Source: Parasponia andersonii (taxonomy: Eukaryota; Streptophyta; Magnoliopsida; Rosales; Cannabaceae). From it: a stretch of 64,000 nt of DNA. The notes beneath the pieces were generated by a model. The model did no database searches, was not told the origin of the DNA, and worked only from the letters and a program-made list of their open reading frames with translations. A program made the translations under genes and the position numbers. The DNA lies in contig JXTB01000100.1 of the NCBI GenBank assembly GCA_002914805.1, forward strand, positions 231,866-295,865, read 5' to 3'. Below, piece after piece: positions 23,343-35,870 of the stretch (position 1 is the first letter of the stretch; the number at the start of each line of letters is the position of its first letter).

Positions 23343-25259
23343 AATCATTAATGTGTTCAATAGAAGTAATTTTTAAAAAATTATGCTAAAAGTAAATCTA
23401 TTAAAAAATACTGGAATCAGTAACACGCTTTTTCTCTTTTAACTTATTTTTCTTCTCTCACACGTTCTTTTATACAAAATCTGTTACAGAGGCAAGAATC
23501 CCATGCGGCAAAAGTAACTGAGCTCAGCACTAATCCCTCTCTTGATTGGCGACAAAAACATTGACTTAGTTGGTCTGATGTGGCGGCTTTTACTTGAGCT
23601 AAACCCAGTTATTGGTGAGATGAGAAACACAAGATTTTACACGTCTGTAGCAGCAGCTGACCGCGGGCCCCACCGTCTGACCAGCCTGTATCCACTTGCA
23701 AACTAAAGCAAAATAAATTAACTAAATTAAATTTAAATGCCTAAATAAAATAAATTTAAATTTAAATAATCAAAACCTATTTTAAAACAAATAACTTAAA
23801 ATTAATTAAAAACTAAACTAAAAATACCCAATGACATATATTTATATAGATAAAAGAGCACAAATAATTCTATTTTTTAGAATTATCATATATTTTTCAA
23901 TTATATAGTTGAATTGAGCATTTTTCAAAGAGTCGATTTGATATATAACCAAATTTCGGGTCTTATTTTAGTTCATGACCACGACCTAAATCTTATAAAT
24001 CTTATAGATACATGTCCAACAAAAGGTCTATTGGAAATTCAATACTAATAATATCCCTCAAAGCTCATAAGTCATCTTCATTACCATTTTCACTTTTTTT
24101 TTTTCTCACACGTTCTATCACTCTCTCATTCACAATGCATAACACAACTATGAATGAGGATTTTCTTTCCATAACTCCAACTAGATCTTGATGATGATCG
24201 AAGATTTATCGATTTTGACAAAGATCGAATGCCCACCATATTTAAATAGAAACTATAGGCACACTAAATCTCAACGAAGATAAAAAATCCTCCGATCTCA
24301 ATGAAGATCGAAGGAATGTCATTGACGATTGAAAACCCCGCAACAAGTTTTTAGTGGTTGAAAGGTATATCAGCTTTAGTTTAATTATTGTTTATAGATA
24401 TGTTCATATTCAATTGTATTTTTTTAGATTTTAGATTTATTTAGATTAAGTTTGATTTTAGGATTATATTTTTGTAACATAAATTCTTTTGAATTGCGGT
24501 CTATTTTATTCGAGATATGATATATATATATATATAAAATTTAGTTTATGTGGAAGATATTTTGAATTTTAGATTGTATTTGGTTCATAAATGTTTAATT
24601 ATGCTATATCCTTTTCAACAGATATATTATATTTTTATCTTGATATATCCTAATCTATGGGTTCTGGTGTTTGGTTGATGAATTATCATTTTAGTTTAAT
24701 TATGATTATGATAAAAAAAAATTAGGATTTTGATATTGTTTGATCTAATCTAAATTATTTAAAATTCGGTTCATAGTTTTTTATATGCAATACATGATTT
24801 TTTAAGCATTATATATTATATTTATATTTTAGTATATTCCATTCTAAATATTTCTTGCATATTATTAGACATGTGAATGGTTGTTTGATGAAGTAATGTA
24901 CTACTAGGTTTTACTAAAAGTAAATCAATATTTGCCTTCCAATATAACCGGTAGATAATAATTAATATTATTGAATTTCTTGCTTTTCTTTTAACTTTTT
25001 TTATGGTTAATTTTTCTCTTCTTTTGTTACATTCTAATGCTTATTTGATGTAATCTTCTTGTCGTTGCAAGTTATTGTTTTCACTATTCTAAAATAGGTT
25101 AAATCATAATTTATATTTTTCTCATTTAATTTGTTGATCATAGATATATAGTTTATACATATCTGGTTTATATATTTATGCTTTTCTCAATTGCACACAT
25201 TCTTCAAGCGCACACATTTATGAGTCGAGTGCATATTTTTATAAAATATCCAATTCTGT
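23343..25259. other. Gene-free stretch with a GC-richer island at ~23490-23700
   Basis: The island contains GACCGCGGGCCCCACC (23661-23676) and stands out sharply from the AT-rich surroundings. It looks like a plant promoter remnant, but no coding sequence follows. At 24150-24340 short words of the type AAGATCGA and GATCGAAG recur. A (TA)n run lies at 24521-24538. Confidence 0.3.
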
Positions 25260-26180
25260 TTAGCGTATAAATGTTTCATAGTGATTCATGAATTTTTCAT
25301 AGTTGTTCATAAATAATAAGTTGATTTCATAAATTATATTCTATTAATTTTAGGTTCATTATTTGTTTTAATGCTTGGTATTGTGAACTAATTTCTATAC
25401 AATATTTATTTTAACTACATAATTGTATGTGGAACATAGTTGCCAATTTAAAAGGCAAGTTCTCTTAATATTTAATTCTATCTAGTTCATGAATTTTTCA
25501 TAGTAGTTTATGATTTCTTTTATAGCAATACATAAAATTTTTATGTTAGTTCATGAAATTTTCATAGTGGTTCATGAATTTTTAAGTATCTATTTAATTT
25601 GTATTTAGTTAATAAATTTATGTATTTCGTTCATAACCTGGTGTATTTGATTCATATATTTGCAGAACTTCAATTAAATTATATTTGAGTTTTGGTTCAT
25701 GCTTGAGTTTAAATTTGATATTTCGGATTTATTTGACTATGAGTTCAAATTTTAGATTCATAAAATTTTTTATTTTGATTGTAGGTAAAATGGATGAATG
25801 GTTGATAGATTTATTAGTTTGTTCATAGAAAAATTAGGTGAATAGTTCATTGATTTCTAGTTCATTGTTCATGATCGAACTTTTCTGTATAACATATATA
25901 CGTGTGTGTGTTTCAGAGTACATGCATATAAAATTATCAAATATTCTTAATACTATTTTGGTACATGTTTCATGGCTCAGATTAGAAATAATTAAAAAAA
26001 GTTTTTGTTGTTATTTTTTTTCCTTATATTAGTTGTTGTTCTTCGTTTCATTTTTAATTAACGATGGTATCGATACTATTTTACTTCATTTATATATGAT
26101 ATTTAATTTGTAATATTCATGCAATTGCCTTTCCATATATGAACTAAATTTTAGGTTCCATACTTAGTTCATGAATTGCC
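25260..26180. repeat. Cluster of degenerate TTCATGAATTTT direct repeats
   Basis: The word TTCATGAATTTTTCATAGT and close variants recur at about 25285, 25491, 25550, 25573, 25860 and 26169, often paired with ATAGTGGTTCATGA. This is too ordered for plain AT-richness and looks like a diverged minisatellite or the subterminal region of a DNA transposon. Confidence 0.5.
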
Positions 26181-26187
26181 TTAAAAA

Positions 26188-26224
26188 TCTTACCTTATAT
26201 ATATATATAAATAAGGTAAGAATC

Positions 26225-26264
<40 letters not shown>
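26188..26264. repeat. Short hairpin followed by (TA)n microsatellite
   Basis: TCTTACCTTAT (26188-26198) and ATAAGGTAAGA (26211-26221) form an 11-bp inverted repeat around a TA-rich loop. A pure TA tract follows at about 26228-26264. Confidence 0.85.
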
Positions 26265-26265
<1 letters not shown>

Positions 26266-28249
26266 TTGAATTAATATTAATTATAACATGAATTACCAAT
26301 TAAAAAAATCTCCAAATCCAATACACAATGAAATTAATATCAATAAACTAAAACATATTTACACAATATTAAAGTCAAACAATTGGACCAATATAAATAT
26401 AAAAATCGCCAAAATTGCCAAAGATCCAAGAAGATGGACCAAAAATGCTAAAGAATAAGATAATGAGCAAAATGCCACCAGGAAAGAAAAAAAAAAAAAG
26501 AAGAAAAGAAACACAGAAAAAATGGAGAATCACCAGAGATCTGAGAAAAATTATGAAAATTCAAGAAAAAGATAAAGTAACATCAATGGCGGATTGAGTG
26601 ATATTAGGGGAAGAGAGAGAGAGAAAAGGAGAATTATGAACAAGAAGTACGAGAAAGAAGGAAAAAAAAATTAAACTAAAATTTTAACTAAAAACAAAAA
26701 AGTAAAACTAAAACGGATCAGTTGTGGGCTCTTTAAATATTAGATATATAGCTATAAATTTCAAATATTAGACGTATACTTAACAAAAGTTAAAAAATTA
26801 GATATTTACCTAAATATCCCTTTTTCAAATATACTTAAAATATTCATACTTGTTAATAGAACGTTTGTCATTTACTTATTATACGCATTTCATCTGAATA
26901 AAATATTTTTATACAATTTGATTTTTCTTTAAACACAATTTATCTTTATTCCGATAGAATTTTTTTCAATTATTGATTTATTTTGAATTATTTCATATTT
27001 AATAAATTTTTTATTAAGTATATAAAACTTACGGCCCTTCAAATTCAATTGAGTGACAAATGTACTAGTTTTACTGAAAATTTGAACTTTTACTAGCATA
27101 TTTTTATACACATGTTTTTCAAAATTAATCTTATTTGTGTATGTATAAATAAATTTACGAATTTTTACGTACACATATTTCATGCCGTATTTTAAAAAAT
27201 ATTTTCGTACCAAACTATAAGCGTCCATATTTTAGAAGTTTAATTCATGCACCATATTTTGCTAACCATGCATGTCTTCATATTTAGAGCCTGAAAGATG
27301 ATTTACCTCATAATTAACGAGGGAAATGCCGTAGTTATGTTTTTAGGGTTTTTTTCTCCTGTAATAGCTCTCATACATCTTAGGACATAATATCCTCAGT
27401 CATTTGATTATGATATCACACTAAAACGATATACTACGTTATGAATTACCGTTAACAAAATACATTACAAATTAGTTTCAAGAAAAACATTCCCACGTAC
27501 AGATAAAAGAAAAAATATATACAACGCACAATTAGAAATAGTATTGTTGAGAGCCAAAAGAAAAAAGAAAAAAAAAAAAAAGGAAAAAAAGAAACTCATC
27601 ATTATAAGTATTGTTAAGATAAAGATGATGTCAACGGCCCGAATTAAGCCAAAAATGATAATACACAAAAAGCAAGAAAATAAGTAATCATACATTGCTT
27701 TTTTGAACAAAAAATTATTTAAAAGGAATTACCATTGAAATAATCAAGCATGTCGTCATAGGCAATGTTGTTTAAGAGTATATATATTGCAGAATAATAA
27801 AAGTTATTTGTTTAATTATACCATCTAATGTTCAGATATACCCTGCAAAGGGCCGCTGGAAAAGCTCGATTTGGCTAGGCATACGAGCGTTGAAGCAAAA
27901 GAGGAGGGGATCGAAAGCGGGATAAGAATATTTTGTTCATTGTACTTGAATTTATTTTGACGATCCAATTTGGAAAAACTAAGATACATATGTAAAAAGT
28001 AATGGAGCCTTAGTTGTAGTTTATCATATTTATGTTATCATATATATGTAGAAAAGAAAGGGAATCTTTTCTTCGTTTTTTTTTTTTTTTAGCAAAAGGG
28101 AGTCTTTTTTTTTTTTGTTCTTTCGCTTTTTGTTTTTTTTAGTAACCCTTTCTGAAAGACGGATACAAAAGGTGCATATATCCCACTTCGGATTTAAAAA
28201 TATACCTTTTGCTTTCACGGCATATGATGTATATTTTCAACTTTTTTTA
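26265..28249. other. AT-rich gene-free stretch left of the CNL promoter
   Basis: Open frames at 26415-26597, 26929-27228 and 27465-27710 are lysine- or phenylalanine-rich low-complexity products of poly-A/poly-T DNA and are not taken as genes. At 26738-26825 is a copy of a dispersed motif (TTAGATATATAGCTATAAAT, GACGTATACTTAA) also seen at 17905-17992 and, less clearly, at 61640-61692. Confidence 0.35.
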
Positions 28250-28521
28250 CTCTTATCTTATATCATGTATGCATGACCGTTGTCAAATACATATATGACA
28301 TAGGTCATGTAACCCATGTTGGAGGTGGTTTTTTTTTTATGATCACGAGACAAAAATAGGATAATTAAGTGCTTAAGTATTGGTTTTTGGGAGCATTTTA
28401 ATCTTTCATGATGTTGATTATGAGTTAAACAATGAAGAGTTAAATTTTTTTTAAGCTCCCGTAAAAACCAGTTACCATACGTGGGGCCGTCAGGGTCAAT
28501 TTTTTATCAGCTCTACTCACA

Positions 28522-28570
<49 letters not shown>

Positions 28571-28917
28571 GTCATTCTCTCTCTCTATTTATCTGGCTCC
28601 CTCTCTCTCTCTCTCTCTCTCTCTCCACACTCTCTCATTTTCTCTCTCTCTTTTTCTTTCTCTCTGTAGCATCATATTACCGAGCCACCGGATATCTTTT
28701 CTGATCGAATTTCTGACCATCTTCGCCGGCTTCTCTCGGAGAAACTACAGATCTAAGAGACCGTTACTTTGTTAACGAATTTCTTCTACTTTCTTTGACC
28801 CTTTCATGTTGATCCGATAGATTGATGATTGAAGTACATCGCTAAAAGTTATTGAAGAGAGTTGAAAGAGGAGGTGAAAATGAAAAAAAATGGAAAAAAA
28901 ATTCTTAGGATTTTCTG
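28250..28917 (+). promoter_or_regulatory. Putative promoter and first leader exon of the CNL gene
   Basis: The stretch ends in a strong splice donor, CTG|GTAAGTAT, at 28917/28918. A long CT tract (28526-28668) lies about 250-390 bp upstream of the donor. Such Y-patch/CT tracts are common around plant transcription starts. W-box cores, the WRKY-factor sites typical of defence genes, are present: TTGACC on the - strand at 28494-28499 and on the + strand at 28795-28800, with further TTGACC and TTGACT at 29015-29029. An ACGTGG element is at 28479-28484. No convincing TATA box was fixed, so the transcription start is inferred. Confidence 0.4.
28526..28668. repeat. (CT)n microsatellite in the CNL leader
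   Basis: Nearly pure CT at 28526-28562 and 28600-28624 is joined by interrupted CT-rich DNA. It produces a meaningless Ser/Leu-rich open frame (28481-28669). Confidence 0.95.
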
Positions 28918-29580
28918 GTAAGTATCTGATGTGGTTTCTTTTTTGCTTGTAAGAAATATTTTTTTTTCTTCTATTTTTTTGTTCAAGAAAAAAAAAAAAG
29001 TATGACATTACTCATTGACCGATTTGACTTTATACAGCTGATTAAAGGAAGCACCCCTTAACAATCCGATGTATATGGAATCTGAGGTTTTACGTAAGAT
29101 ACTCTCCGAATAAAAGGTTAGTTTCTTATCTTAGAATTTCCTTTTTCATTTTTTTTAAATATCTGTTATATATATATATATATTTTTTTTTTTTTCATTG
29201 CTAGGTTACAATTTAATCATAATTGGCAATTCTCAACTCTTTCTCACCAGGCCAATGGAAATTCTGGTTACTCACAAAATGCCGTAAGTAAAAACTCTTT
29301 TTTTTTTTTTTTTTCCTCCCTTTCAATTCATTTAATTAAATATGTAGCTGAATTTATTTTCATTAATTAATTCTGTACTATAAATTTAAATTATTTTGCA
29401 ATTTATAGATAATTAATTAGATGTGAGCAATTGAATGATTAACGCTGAAAATATTATTTTTAATTTAATTTAATTTAATTTGTTTTCTAAAATTTGAAGT
29501 AACCTGTCGGGTGACTGACCATTGCTCTGTCTTTTGACAGTGGCGAGTTCCGCGAATTTAAAGCTTAACGGAAAAGTGTA
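28918..29580 (+). other. Putative spliced 5' leader of the CNL gene (three introns, two uORFs)
   Basis: Consensus splice sites suggest introns 28918-29037 (GTAAGTAT to TATACAG), 29117-29250 (GTTAGTTT to CTCACCAG) and 29284-29540 (GTAAGTAA to TTTGACAG), leaving leader exons 29038-29116 and 29251-29283 before the exon that starts at 29541. After splicing, two short upstream frames would precede the main start: one from ATG 29071 within the second exon, and one from ATG 29256 that crosses the last junction and stops just before 29581. This is inferred from splice signals only. Confidence 0.4.
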
Positions 29581-30634
29581 ATGGCAGCTGAAGCCTCAGC
29601 CGCGGTCTCACTTGTAAAGGAGTGCGTAAATTTGTGGTTCCAATACAGAAATGGCGCATTCTCAGGCGAAATCCGATGCCGGCAATTTGATATGGCGAAA
29701 CGCCAGTTACAAATAATGCAGGCGTGCACTACAACTAGCAGAAGCGAAGGATGTGAAGAGGGATCCGTGGCACACCTTTTGCTTTGGAAAGTAAAGGAAG
29801 CTACTAATGACTTGGAAGACGTGGTTTTCAAAGTCATCTGGTTGGAGGAGGCCTGGGGAATGACAGGACGCAGCATCAATCAACTGAAAAACATCATTCA
29901 CAAGCTGTTCTTATCAAGAATGGAGCATTCGGGGATTAGAGCCGAGATGCTGGGCATTGCTGCAAAATATTCTGAAATAATGCTTTTGCAAGCGGCCCCC
30001 ACATCGGACCGGTTCAATGTGGATGCCGGGAGTACTTCCTCCAATCAGAGGAGGAGATCGGAAACGATGCAGACTTCTCCTCCCGTTAGTGATCACCCTA
30101 TTTTAGGGCTTGAGGAGAATATTGGGACATTGGTGGCAAATTTGAAGAGTGAAGGTTGTACGAGCCGAGTTGTTTGTGTATGGGGAGAAGGCGGGTCAGG
30201 CAAGAGCACACTAGCGGGAGAGATTTTCAAACATGATGAAGTCGAGGGTCACTTCGAATCTTTTGCTTGGCTGTCTCCACCTGAACACTCCGAGGGCATA
30301 GACATTTTTGGGGAGATTTTATTTAGACTTGATGGTACCAAGAGCGACAACATGAAACAAGAAGAAGTAGAGGAGAAGCTATATGAAGTCCTCAAACAAA
30401 GAAAGTGTCTTGTGGTTCTCAATAACATTTGGAGTTTTAGTACTGAGACATGCGGTTTCTTGAACAAGGCATTCAAAGAAGATCATAATTCACGTAGCAA
30501 ACTCTTACTCACTACTCGGAAAAGAAATGTGGCCCAGCAGGTGGATGAGGATTGTTTTGTGATTAAACCTTCATATCTGGATCGAGATAACAGCCTGGAA
30601 CTGATTAAAGCATGTTTAAGAAAGAGCGGGACAG
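29581..30634 (+). CDS. CNL disease-resistance protein, exon 1 (coiled coil and first half of NB-ARC)
   Basis: Encodes residues 1-351 of a predicted 941-residue RPP13-like immune receptor, a cytosolic sensor that would bind ATP and trigger cell death. Residues 1-140 are an Rx-type coiled coil with an EDVID-like LEDVV (78-82). NB-ARC follows: P-loop GEGGSGKST (202-210), RNBS-A HFESFAWL (224-231), kinase-2 KCLVVLNNIW (275-284) and RNBS-B SRSKLLLTTR (304-313). In kinase-2 the usual Asp-Asp is Asn-Asn (281-282), removing the residue that coordinates Mg2+ and supports hydrolysis. The exon ends at ACA G|GTGCTA, phase 1. If unspliced, translation stops at 30690 after a hydrophobic tail. The start is the first ATG after the leader and fits family N-termini (MAAEASAAVSLV). 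Confidence 0.85.
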
Positions 30635-31826
30635 GTGCTACTTTCTCTCTCTGTCCCTCTGTCTCTCTCATTCTTCTTTTCCTCTTTTGAGTACTGTTTT
30701 ATGTAGTGATTGTCTAAAGAAGGCTTCCTAATTCAAATAGGTACGTACTATAGCTGACAATTGAATTTGTCTAGGACTCTATAATAAGATAACATGGTTT
30801 TAAGTTATTGATTAGCCGCACGTGGACTAATCCGAATTTAAACTCATTTATATGCCTTGTGTCTTGCCAACTTAACTATTACAACACCGAATTAGCCAGG
30901 AACACAGATTCGATCAAAATGCTAGGTTAAATATATAAACTTTAAGAACACATCATTCGTGGTAACTTTTGATCCCTGATTTTGCTTGTATGTCACTTAA
31001 AAGACTAGGACAATATAATCGGCAATAGAAAGTTAGGGTAGATTAGATATAGATATATTATCAGGGTAGTTAAATTAGTTATACAAATATATATATATAT
31101 ATATAGATATATATATATAAAGTGGTAATTAAATAAACTGAAAGTAAATAACTTTAATGACATATTAAAAGGACCAACTGACTTAATTCGCTGAAATGTA
31201 GGTAGCTTTAATTAAAGGACTATAATGTAAATAACTGAAAATAAAATATAAAAGGGTGGGTCTATTATGTCTACTCTTCCCACACTTTTTCTACAACTAT
31301 CCTTCACTTGAAAATTAAAATCTAATTATTTCTTTTTCCATCCCTCATAATTCCATAAAAGCCTAAAAATATAAGTATAAAATCTAGCGGTATCTCTTTC
31401 TACCCATTTTCTTTTTTTCCTAAGTTTTTTCATTCCTTTTTTCCTTCAGATTGTTTTCTTTACGTATCTTTCAATTGAGATTAAAGAATTCCTTAAAAGG
31501 TCTTAGTGGTCGGCCAAATACAAAGTATACAAAACTTTTTTTCTTCCCGTATATATTGCCATCATTTCACGTTTTTTCTTCTTTCTTCTTCTCAGCTATT
31601 TTGAAATATGTTAAGTTAAATAGAGAAGTTATGAGGTTATTTTCTTCCTTGCATTGACTCTGAAGAATCTTCATTTTTCTTTCTTATTGATCAAGTCAGA
31701 TTTAGAGGAAAGAAAGGAAAAAAGTATAACTAATTCTCCAATGTTCCATAATGATTTCAAAAAACTACTAGATGCTAAGATCAAAATGATTAAGAAGAAA
31801 ATATTATTCTTTCTTGCAAGCTCACA

Positions 31827-31828
<2 letters not shown>

Positions 31829-31866
<38 letters not shown>
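31829..31866. repeat. (AT)n microsatellite in the CNL intron
   Basis: An uninterrupted AT dinucleotide tract of 38 bp. Confidence 0.95.
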
Positions 31867-31870
<4 letters not shown>

Positions 31871-32064
31871 AACTGATCTAATATATGCTTATTCTTTAGT
31901 TTCTTTATTTTTGGTAGGATGCGTGGAAAGAGAAATTTGTTCTATTATTTTCTTATTTAAGTGTAATTTAATTAAATGATTTTTGGGTAATAATATGATT
32001 TTTTTTAAGAGGGTGTGAGGAGATCAAACAATGGGGTGGCAATAGACCCACCCAGTATAAAAAC

Positions 32065-32190
32065 ATAGAAAATCAGCTTTATATTATTATGCTAACTTTG
32101 GATACAAGATTACCAAGAACACGAGGGATAGAAAATCAGCTTTATATTATTATGCTAACTTTGGATACAAGATTACCAAGAACACGAGGG
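32065..32190. repeat. Two-copy tandem duplication, 63-bp unit, identical copies
   Basis: The unit beginning ATAGAAAATCAGCTTTATAT occupies 32065-32127 and 32128-32190 with no difference seen. It lies inside the CNL intron, and the identity implies recent origin. Confidence 0.95.
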
Positions 32191-32399
32191 TTGGGATCTT
32201 TAGATGGCTTAACCCTTATAGAGCTCTTTTAAGATAGGAACTGAATGTATGCATGTGTAAGAGTGAAGAATTGATAATGATTGGAAAAATATAGCTCTCT
32301 ACGATAATGACCAGGATCTGATCATACATAAAAATGAGCTTAAGCTTGAAGATATGCACCACCCATATCACGATGCTAATTTAGTAAGAAAAATGAGAG

Positions 32400-33300
32400 A
32401 ATGTATCTACCTACATGAAGATCATGATTTCATCATTCATGAAAATATGGTTTGAACTCTTGCAAAACCTAATAAAATATAGTGTGTAGTCTACGTAATT
32501 GATCTAAATAATGCATGAATGATTGAGGGAACTTTTTTAGGCTATATAATGTAGAGAGATGTTAAGAATAAGCCAATATTCATGTAGAATCAATGGCTGA
32601 TCATGCATGCAATATTGAAAGAGGGTAGCTTTTAGTATGTAAATACTGCTAGGATAGTGAGTCTAGGTTAAAAACATGAACTTAAGTGATATATAGAGTT
32701 TTGGGAGTGATTTGTGCTTATCAGGTGGAAGTGTGAATTTCAGCCACTAGTGGCTGGATATGAGAATGTCAGGATAATGGTTAAGAGGAGCAGAGAGTTG
32801 ATGGCTAGTAAGTGAAGGATTATTGTTCCTTTCGTATTGTGTAGAGTTTGTCTCCTATTTATAGGCACCCAAGACTTCGTGACCAAGATAGTAGTAGAGG
32901 ACAAAAGAGATTCTTAAAAAAGCAATGGAAGAGCTTTTCAACCACTTGGCAGAAAAGTGATTTCTTGTGTTCGTTGAAGTTGTTTTCCACCTAGTTAGGC
33001 TAATCCTAGTTGTTATAATATCATGCGGATTTTGCCAAAATAATCTCTAGGATCACAAAATCTGGTTTAAGGACATTTTCAGCTACTGCTACTTCATCGG
33101 TTTCACCAAGAAACCACGTGCTAAGGTAGTAAACACCTTGATTCATTTTTGGTCTCTAACTCTTAAAATACCATTGTTCCACTCTGTTTTTCCTATGTTT
33201 TAGCTTTAATTATGTGCAATCTTAATATAACAATGATTAGAGCTACCTTAATTGATATCATTCTAATCATGTTTAGGAATTTAACCCAAAACGTACATAA
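32400..33300 (-). other. LTR-like sequence on the - strand, unassigned
   Basis: Read on the - strand, a TATA-like CTATAAATAGGAGAC (complement of 32852-32866) is followed by leader-like sequence. It may belong to the older Copia LTR or to another fragment. No termini were found. Confidence 0.25.
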
Positions 33301-33826
33301 AACAACAAAAACAGAAAATTAAACCCAAAAAAAAGGGAAAAAAAAAACTTTACATTGTTGATTTCAGATCAATAATTCGGCAAGAAAAACAAGAAAACTA
33401 TAAATGACAAAAATGAACAAAACACATATATTACTTGGTTTAGATTTGTTAATGCAATCTTACATGCATTCAAGGCAGGGTGTATCCCAAGAACAACCCA
33501 CTAACAAGGCCAAAATTACACGCTCACAATCCGCAAACAAATTCACAAATCATAATTATTCAGTTTCAGATACAAGCACAAACCACCAGTGCATGCCCAA
33601 TATACAAACAGAAAAATCCCTGGCCAAGTTCTCGTCCTTTAGTCTTGCCAATCTCACCAAACCGGGAAAGTTTCCTCACTTAAACTATAAAAGTTTACAG
33701 CTGAAGATTACAAATGAAAATGAACATGACTTGCATTACTGGCATATATGTATGTACATATATAAATTTCTATAGACTTAAGCAAGTCCCTAGAGTTACG
33801 TAAGAATTTGTTAATCAGTCAGTTAT

Positions 33827-34259
33827 TGTTGTGTAGTAGAAATACAACTACTTTAAATACTTATATTTAATATTAAGACAATATTAAATATAAACTACTA
33901 ATTAGTTATTAAAATTAACGAAAGCAGAAAATACTAAATACAAAAATAAAGGAAAACACAAAATTTAGCAAAGTTCAGCAAATTACCTATGTCCTTGGGG
34001 TATTGCTCACCACTTCACTAACTTCAAATAAGAGGAAATAAAATATCTAGACTATAATGCAAAAATCTAGAAACAAATGGGAAAAGGGGCAAAAACAAAA
34101 CTATGGAGATCCTTAGGAATAAAGGTCCTCACTAATAAGAAACTAATTTTAGGATGATTAAAACCAATTACAGTAACTGTAGACCCCAAATATTCATACA
34201 CAAGTAATATGGGATAAAATACAAAATAATTACAAAAGCTAACAAGCTAAATTCTAATA
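33827..34259 (-). repeat. 3' LTR of the intronic Copia (433 bp)
   Basis: Aligns with 37515-37879 along its length. It keeps about 100 bp (from roughly 33990) that the other LTR has lost, and lacks the TATA-bearing segment that the other has. These reciprocal deletions show considerable age. Confidence 0.85.
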
Positions 34260-34389
34260 ATCTCCATCTTAGTGAGTTAGCAAGTTCCACCCAAATTTTT
34301 CTATTTCCTGTATTCTCTATCTATGACAGCAACGCCATTTTATACACTAAAAGGCACTATCAAATTTGTAGGATGTTGATCAAGTCTAA

Positions 34390-35137
34390 ATAATGATTGA
34401 ACTTGATTGATATCACTACTTTGGTCATCATATCCGCAGAATTCTCAGCAGTCCCAATCTTCTGAAGCAACATTTTTCCTCCATCAATAATCTCTCATAC
34501 AAAGTAGTGTTGGATGTTAATATGCTTCATATGTACATAGTATACAATATTCTTCACTAAGTAAATGACACTCTAACTATCAGAATAAATACAGACATAT
34601 ATCTGAACAACTCTCAGCTCTTCTAGTAATTCTTGTAACTAAATAGCTTCATTTATAACCTCTGTAACTGCCATGTATTTTGCTTCTGTAGTAGATAAAG
34701 CAACTGTAGACTATAAAATAGACTTCCAACTGATTGGTACTCTTACTAATATGAATACATATCCAGTAGTTGAACAACATTTATCTAAATCATCAGTGTA
34801 ATCAGAATCAACATAATCAATCACACATTGACCAAGTCTATCATCTTGCTCAAAAACCAAACCAATATCTACTATCTTCAATAAGTACTGTGGAATCTAT
34901 TTCACAATTTGTCAATGATCTTTACCTAGATCATGCCTATATCTGCTCATAACTCTATCTGCATGTGAAATGTTGGGTTTCGTATATACCATCGCATACA
35001 TCAAGCTACCAACCACTTTTAAATACAAAACTTGTGACATGTACTTTTGTTCTGTATTTGTACTCAGAGATAAAGACACATTAAGCTTGAAATAAGGAGC
35101 AAATGGTGTACTAACATATTTTGATTGTTCAAACATA
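34390..35137 (-). pseudogene. Copia RNase H and end of reverse transcriptase, broken
   Basis: On the - strand the connection-domain words VVGSLMYAMVYTKPNISHA (35030-34974) and SRYRHDLGKDH are followed by the RNase H signature STEAKYMAVTEVINEAI (34692-34641). Then come INIQHYFV and TAENSADMMTK, the usual C-terminus. Several stop codons interrupt the frame, for example after GKDH and after NEAI. RNase H would degrade the RNA strand during reverse transcription of the element. Confidence 0.75.
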
Positions 35138-35870
35138 CCAATACGCTGTAATACTTTCTTCAGATATTACTTTTGAGTCAAATTAACCTTGCTTCTCTCT
35201 CTATCTCTACGAATCTCCATACCGAGAATCTTCTTCGTTTTACCGAAATCCTTCATCTCAAACTCTTAATTCAACTGAGCTTTTAACTTCTCAATTTCTC
35301 TTGATTTTTCGAAGATATCAATTTATCATCAACATACAAGAGTAGATAAATAAAAGACCCACCTGTCACATAACTATGAAACTTGCTTCTTGTGTACTTT
35401 TGACCCATCATAATTGATCAAATTACTTATACAATTGTCTTGGCGATTGTTTCAGCCCATAAAGTGATTTTTTCAGTTTATAAACCTAATTTTCTTTTTC
35501 AGTAACCTTGAATCTTTCTGGCTGAGACATATAGATTTTCTCTTCTAAATTGCCGTGTGGAAATAAAGTTTTCTCATCTGACTGAACTAGTTCAAGATCC
35601 AATTATACTACCAAGACTAACAAAATTCTAATGGAGGAATGCTTAACAAATGGAAAAAATATCTCATTGTAATTAATTCTATTCAACTGAGTATAGTCTT
35701 TCGCTACCAATCTTGCCTTGAAGTGAACATTATTCTTATTAGAAAATCTTTCTTTCTTTGTATATACCAATTTGTATCCAATTGCCTTCTTGTTCTTCGG
35801 TAGTTGAGCTAGTTCTAAAGTTTCATTCTTTCGAAGAGACTGCATTTCTTCCTTCATTACTTTTTTCTAC
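35138..35870 (-). pseudogene. Copia reverse transcriptase, broken
   Basis: The amino part (MKEEMQSLRKNETLELAQL, then GYKLVYTKK and FKARLVAKDYTQ, 35857-35690) is the standard start of a Copia reverse transcriptase. The catalytic YVDD is intact at 35336-35325 within LLYVDDKLI. Frameshifts and stops between these blocks (for instance near 35600 and 35430) break the frame, so no active polymerase can be made. Confidence 0.8.

Noticed and set aside
28481..28669. Ser/Leu-rich open frame
   Set aside because: A translation of the (CT)n microsatellite.
29565..30671. Five - strand frames under CNL exon 1
   Set aside because: Shadows of the sense exon, which has clear NB-ARC motifs.
33404..33775. 123-codon frame in the CNL intron
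   Set aside because: Asn/Thr/Lys-rich with no motif. It lies beside LTR-like DNA and has an alternative frame (33480-33683) equally open.
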